Assembly: GCF_003004785.1 (NCBI RefSeq)
Contig: NZ_PVZS01000030.1
Coordinates: 1 to 35,482 of the forward strand
Length of the DNA: 35,482 nucleotides
From: Alsobacter soli
GTDB taxonomy: Bacteria > Pseudomonadota > Alphaproteobacteria > Rhizobiales > Beijerinckiaceae
Direction: 5' to 3'
This document shows positions 32,478-35,482 of this stretch, one piece after another. The position numbers and the translations under genes are program-made. The notes beneath the pieces were generated by a model. The model was not told the origin of the DNA. It made no database searches and worked only from the letters and a program-made list of their open reading frames with translations. Position 1 is the first letter of the stretch, and the number at the start of each line of letters is the position of its first letter.

Positions 32478-34277
32478 ATGACTCGTCCCTTTCTCGGCGT
32501 CGAGCGCTCGGCCACCGGCCGGCGCTGGCGCGACAGGCTTGACGACGCCGGCCAGGCTGCGGCGCTGGCCATCGTCCAGGACCATGGGCTCGACGACGTG
32601 CTGGCGCGGGTCCTCGCGGGCCGGGGCGTGGCCTCCGCCGAGGCGCCTGCCTTCCTGGAGCCGCGGCTTCGACACCTCCTGCCGGACCCTTCGTCCCTGA
32701 TCGACATGGACGCCGCCGCGGCCCGCCTCGCGGACGCGGTGGAGAGGGGTGAGACGGTCGCCATCTTTGGCGACTACGACGTGGACGGCGCCTCGTCCTC
32801 GGCGCTGCTGGGCTCCTACCTGGAAGCCTGCGGCCTCAGGACCATCATCCACATCCCGGACCGCCTGATCGAGGGCTACGGCCCCAATGTGGAGGCCATC
32901 CGCAAGCTGGCCGGCGCCGGAGCCAAGCTGCTGGTCACGGTCGACTGCGGCACCACCAGCCACGAACCGCTGGCCGAAGCCGCCCGGCTCGGCCTTGACG
33001 CCGTGGTGATCGACCACCACCAGGCGCCCGAGGTGCTTCCCTCCGCCAGGGCGATCGTGAATCCCAACCGCCTGGACGACCTCTCCGGCCTCGGCGCGCT
33101 GTGCGCCGCCGGCGTCACCTTCGTGTCGCTGGTCGCGCTCAACCGCGAGCTGCGCAAGCGTGGCTTCTGGACCCGCCGCGGCGGCGAGCCGGACCTCATG
33201 GGCATGCTGGACCTCGTCGCGCTCGGGACCGTCGCGGACGTGGTCCCGCTGGTCGGCCTCAACCGGGCCTTCGTGCGCCAGGGCCTCGCGGTGATGAAGG
33301 CGCGCGCCCGCGTCGGCCTGCGCGCCCTCTGCGACGTCGCCCGGCTGGACGGCCCACCACGTCCCTATCATCTCGGCTACCTGCTCGGCCCGCGAATCAA
33401 CGCCGGCGGGCGCATCGGCGACGCCGCGCTGGGCGCGCGGCTGCTGATGACGTCCGACGAACTGGAAGCCCAGTCCATCGCCGCGACCCTTGATCGCCTC
33501 AACGGCGAGCGTCAGGCCATCGAACAGGCGATGGTCGCCGAGGGCGTCGGGATGGCGCTCGGACAGGTGGGCATCGACGAACAGGGCGCGGCCCTCATCG
33601 CCGTGGGCTCCGGCGAGTGGCATCCGGGCGTCGTGGGGCTCGTGGCCTCGCGCCTCAAGGAGCGCTTCGGCCGCCCGGCCTTCGCCTTCGCGTTCGGCGA
33701 GAACGGCCTCGGCACGGGATCGGCCCGCTCCATCCCGGGAGTGGACATCGGCCGCGCCGTGCGCGCCGCGGTGGACGCTGGAATCGCGGTGAAAGGCGGC
33801 GGCCACGCCATGGCCGCCGGCGCCACCATCGCCAGGGAGCGACTGCCGGATCTGGCCGCGTTTCTGGAGGACCGGTTGGCCTCCGCCATTGCGGCGGCCC
33901 GAGCCGATCGGGGCTTGGCCATCGACGCGGCCATCACGGCGGGCGGCGCCCGGACGGAGCTGATCGCTCGCATCGAGGCCGCGGGGCCCTTCGGGTCCGG
34001 CCATCCCGAGCCGACCTTCGCGCTGCCCTCGCACCGGCTCCTGGACGCCACTGAGGTGGGGCGCGGCCACGTCAAGGTGCGTCTGAAGGCGGGCGACGGC
34101 TCCACCTTGGACGGCATCGCCTTCGGGGCTGCAGAGCAGCCGCTTGGCCGCGCTCTTTTCGAGTCGCGCGGCCAGTCGGTTCACGTCGCCGGCCAGCTCT
34201 CCGTCGACCGCTGGCAGGGCAACGAACGCGTCCAGCTGCGCGTCAGCGACGTCGGGATCCCGGCCGGGCGGCCCTGA
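32478..34277 (+). CDS. recJ: Single-stranded-DNA-specific exonuclease RecJ
   Basis: A 599-residue DHH-family 5'-3' exonuclease acting in recombinational and mismatch repair. Motif I is FGDYDVDGASSSALL (about residue 96). Motif II is LVTVDCGTTS, motif III VVIDHHQAP (about 178) and motif IV ALGTVADVVPL (about 250), all with their metal-binding Asp/His. The DHHA1 part has SGEWHPGVVGLVASRLKERF and GGGHAMAAGATI (about 438). A C-terminal OB-like segment ends LSVDRWQGNERVQLRVSDVG. Length is normal. The ATG at 32478 begins MTRPFLGVERSATGRRW, the usual alphaproteobacterial start. The stop is one base from the stop of the convergent transporter gene. Confidence 0.96.
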   Translation: MTRPFLGVERSATGRRWRDRLDDAGQAAALAIVQDHGLDDVLARVLAGRGVASAEAPAFLEPRLRHLLPDPSSLIDMDAAAARLADAVERGETVAIFGDYDVDGASSSALLGSYLEACGLRTIIHIPDRLIEGYGPNVEAIRKLAGAGAKLLVTVDCGTTSHEPLAEAARLGLDAVVIDHHQAPEVLPSARAIVNPNRLDDLSGLGALCAAGVTFVSLVALNRELRKRGFWTRRGGEPDLMGMLDLVALGTVADVVPLVGLNRAFVRQGLAVMKARARVGLRALCDVARLDGPPRPYHLGYLLGPRINAGGRIGDAALGARLLMTSDELEAQSIAATLDRLNGERQAIEQAMVAEGVGMALGQVGIDEQGAALIAVGSGEWHPGVVGLVASRLKERFGRPAFAFAFGENGLGTGSARSIPGVDIGRAVRAAVDAGIAVKGGGHAMAAGATIARERLPDLAAFLEDRLASAIAAARADRGLAIDAAITAGGARTELIARIEAAGPFGSGHPEPTFALPSHRLLDATEVGRGHVKVRLKAGDGSTLDGIAFGAAEQPLGRALFESRGQSVHVAGQLSVDRWQGNERVQLRVSDVGIPAGRP

Positions 34278-34278
34278 G

Positions 34279-35292
34279 CTAGCGCCGCCGCGCCTGGCGC
34301 GCGATCTGCTGCTCGCGCAGAAAGATATAGAGGCCGGCCGCCACGATCACGGACGAGCCGACGAACACGGCGGCTTCGGGGATGTCCCCGAACACGATCC
34401 AGCCCAGCAGCACCGCCCAGGCGATCTGGGTGTACTGATAGGGCACCACAACGGCGGCGGAGGCCAGCTTCAGGGCTTTGTTCACGCAGATATGCGCCAC
34501 CGTGGCGACGACGCCCAGCATCCCGAGCAGCAGGAAGTCGCGGGGCGTGGGCGTCACCCAGTGCACCGGCGCCAGCACGGCCCCGAAGATGAGGGCCCCC
34601 AGCACCTGCCAGGTCACCAACGTCGTCCCGCTGGTGTCGCGCAGCTTGCGCGTGGTGATCATGAGCAAAGCGAAAAGCAGGCTGCCCGATACCGCCACCA
34701 GCGCCGGCAGGCCGAACGCGGCCTCGGACGGCCGCATGGCGATCACCACCCCAGCGAATCCCACCAGCACGGCCGACCACCGCCGCCAGCCGACCTTTTC
34801 GCCCAGCAGCGGCCCGGCGAGGGCCGTCACCCAGATCGGGCCGGACAGGTAGAAGGTGACCACGTCGGCGAGCGGCAGGTAGGCCACGGCCCAGTAGAAG
34901 GCAGCCACCTCGGCCGTCGAAAAAACGATTCGCAGCAACTGCATGCCGGGCCGGGCGGGCGCGAGCACGCGGCCTACGCCCTCCCGCAGGATCGCGGGCG
35001 CAAGCAGGAGCAGGGCGAACAGGCTGCGGATGAGCAGCACCTGGCCCACGCTGTAGGTGGCGACCAGCCACTTGCCCATGACGTCGTTGCAAACGAACAG
35101 GAAGATGCCGAGCAGCATCATCAGGATGCCCAGCCCGGCGGTCGCGCTTGCGTCCTCGGCCACGGGAGGCCGCACGCCCTCGACCGGCGCGCCCCCGACC
35201 GCCATCTCAGCCGCCACGGCGCCCTCTGATTGCTTCTCCGGCGTCCTCGGATCGCGCCGCTGCTCTGTCCCCAACGCCGTTCTCGCCCCCAT
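34279..35292 (-). CDS. DMT family transporter with two EamA domains
   Basis: A 337-residue inner-membrane protein. A ~55-residue hydrophilic N-terminus precedes ten transmembrane helices arranged as two EamA repeats. The first starts LGILMMLLGIFLFVCNDVMG and includes FYWAVAYLPLADVVTFYLSG and then GPLLGEKVGWRRW. The second includes VAHICVNKALKLASAAVVVP and a PYQYTQIAWAVLLGWIVFGD segment. The family exports or imports small metabolites such as amino acids; the substrate is unknown. The hydrophilic extension is long for EamA proteins, so an internal start is possible; I keep ATG at 35290-35292. It converges on recJ and is divergent from the tRNA gene. Confidence 0.9.
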   Translation of the reverse strand: MGARTALGTEQRRDPRTPEKQSEGAVAAEMAVGGAPVEGVRPPVAEDASATAGLGILMMLLGIFLFVCNDVMGKWLVATYSVGQVLLIRSLFALLLLAPAILREGVGRVLAPARPGMQLLRIVFSTAEVAAFYWAVAYLPLADVVTFYLSGPIWVTALAGPLLGEKVGWRRWSAVLVGFAGVVIAMRPSEAAFGLPALVAVSGSLLFALLMITTRKLRDTSGTTLVTWQVLGALIFGAVLAPVHWVTPTPRDFLLLGMLGVVATVAHICVNKALKLASAAVVVPYQYTQIAWAVLLGWIVFGDIPEAAVFVGSSVIVAAGLYIFLREQQIARQARRR

Positions 35293-35372
35293 GGATCAGC
35301 ACGCCTGTCTAGCGCGGGAGAGGGGCGCTGGGGAGAGTTTTCCGGAACTGCATTTCACCCTCCCGAGAAGGC

Positions 35373-35401
35373 TTGTCGCCCGCCCCGAACCCGCCTATAA
35401 G
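35373..35401 (+). promoter_or_regulatory. Candidate promoter of tRNA-Glu
   Basis: TTGTCG (35373-35378) and TATAAG (35396-35401) are separated by exactly 17 bases. They match the -35 at four of six and the -10 at five of six positions. The predicted transcription start is a few bases before the mature tRNA 5' end at 35414, the usual distance. Confidence 0.6.
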
Positions 35402-35413
35402 CCGCCTCACGCT

Positions 35414-35482
35414 GCGCCCATCGTCTAGCGGTCTAGGACGTCGCCCTTTCACGGCGAAAACACGGGTTCGAGTCCCGTTGGG
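35414..35482 (+). tRNA. tRNA-Glu (anticodon TTC), 3' end outside window
   Basis: The 5' acceptor strand is GCGCCCA (35414-35420), followed by the D-arm TCGTCTAGCGGTCTAGGA. The anticodon stem TCGCC/GGCGA encloses CTTTCAC, with anticodon TTC at 35448-35450. The T-arm ACGGG-TTCGAGT-CCCGT is complete. The 3' acceptor strand TGGG(CGC) is cut after TGGG by the end of the window, so the last few bases and any encoded CCA are not seen. Sequence and loop sizes match bacterial tRNA-Glu. Confidence 0.95.

Noticed and set aside
28563-34184. An open frame of 1873 codons on the minus strand spanning dnaE and recJ
   Set aside because: Both sense genes are unmistakable on the plus strand. The antisense frame is rich in His, Gly, Arg and Gln, shows no domain, and results from strong G/C preference at third codon positions removing antisense stops.
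35414-35482. tRNA-Glu as an integration site of a mobile element
   Set aside because: No integrase, direct repeat of the tRNA 3' end or foreign genes are visible in the window; the 3' side is outside it.

Overview
The window is a GC-rich chromosomal segment (roughly 70 % G+C by eye) made almost entirely of housekeeping and metabolic genes. Gene content and order point to an alphaproteobacterium of the order Hyphomicrobiales (Rhizobiales). The diagnostic blocks are xseB-dxs with tlyA and an RNA uracil methyltransferase nearby; coaD-ppi-ppi-queA-tgt; and mce-DUF1467-proS-lolC-lolD followed by dnaE. The prolyl-tRNA synthetase is the short form and there is one LolC/E-type permease. The intergenic repeats (CGTCATCCCCGGC-, TTGCGAGCGCAGCGAAGC- and CTCTCCCC-type) are of kinds common in that order. 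No phage, plasmid, transposase, CRISPR or secretion island is visible. Genus cannot be assigned from sequence reading alone.

Layout, left to right. 1-123: 3' end of a probable rfbA. 323-1527: SRAP-family DNA-protein crosslink peptidase and a GNAT acetyltransferase. 1688-3591 (minus): a stand-alone pair, a FliK-like hook-length protein and a protein resembling only the cleaved C-terminal piece of FlhB. 3848-7314 (minus): a D-2-hydroxyacid dehydrogenase, an RlmD/RumA-type uracil methyltransferase and TlyA. 7438-7962 (plus): a secreted Cu/Zn superoxide dismutase set against the surrounding minus-strand genes. 7969-10284 (minus): dxs and xseB. 10574-12290: an Lrp-family regulator divergent from alanine dehydrogenase. 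12294-16839 (minus): a large DUF2339 membrane protein and a K+/H+ antiporter. 17211-21213 (plus): coaD, two cyclophilins, queA and tgt. 21465-22498 (plus): sdhE, methylmalonyl-CoA epimerase and a DUF1467 protein. 22737-22922 (minus): a candidate small gene with its own terminator. 23050-26381 (plus): proS, lolC, lolD. 26401-27805: a tandem repeat array. 27889-28464 (minus): an RBBP9-type hydrolase. 28596-34277 (plus): a 31-residue candidate membrane peptide, dnaE and recJ. 34279-35292 (minus): an EamA transporter. 35414-end: tRNA-Glu(TTC), cut by the window edge.

Functional links: queA and tgt overlap by 4 bases and act in queuosine modification of tRNA. lolC and lolD form the lipoprotein-release ABC transporter. 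dxs makes the first committed isoprenoid precursor of the MEP pathway. The Lrp-type regulator probably controls ald from the shared 130-base intergenic region, which holds a perfect 14-base palindrome. dnaE and recJ are replication and repair genes.

I did not find a convincing new multi-gene system. The items most worth a second look are: the 363-base two-monomer tandem array (26432-27805); a tgt that has lost three of four expected zinc ligands; the FliK/FlhB-CC-like pair; two small genes supported by local signals (22737-22922 and 28596-28691); inverted about 100-base repeats flanking queA-tgt; and a GNAT gene whose apparent start is CTG or ATT.
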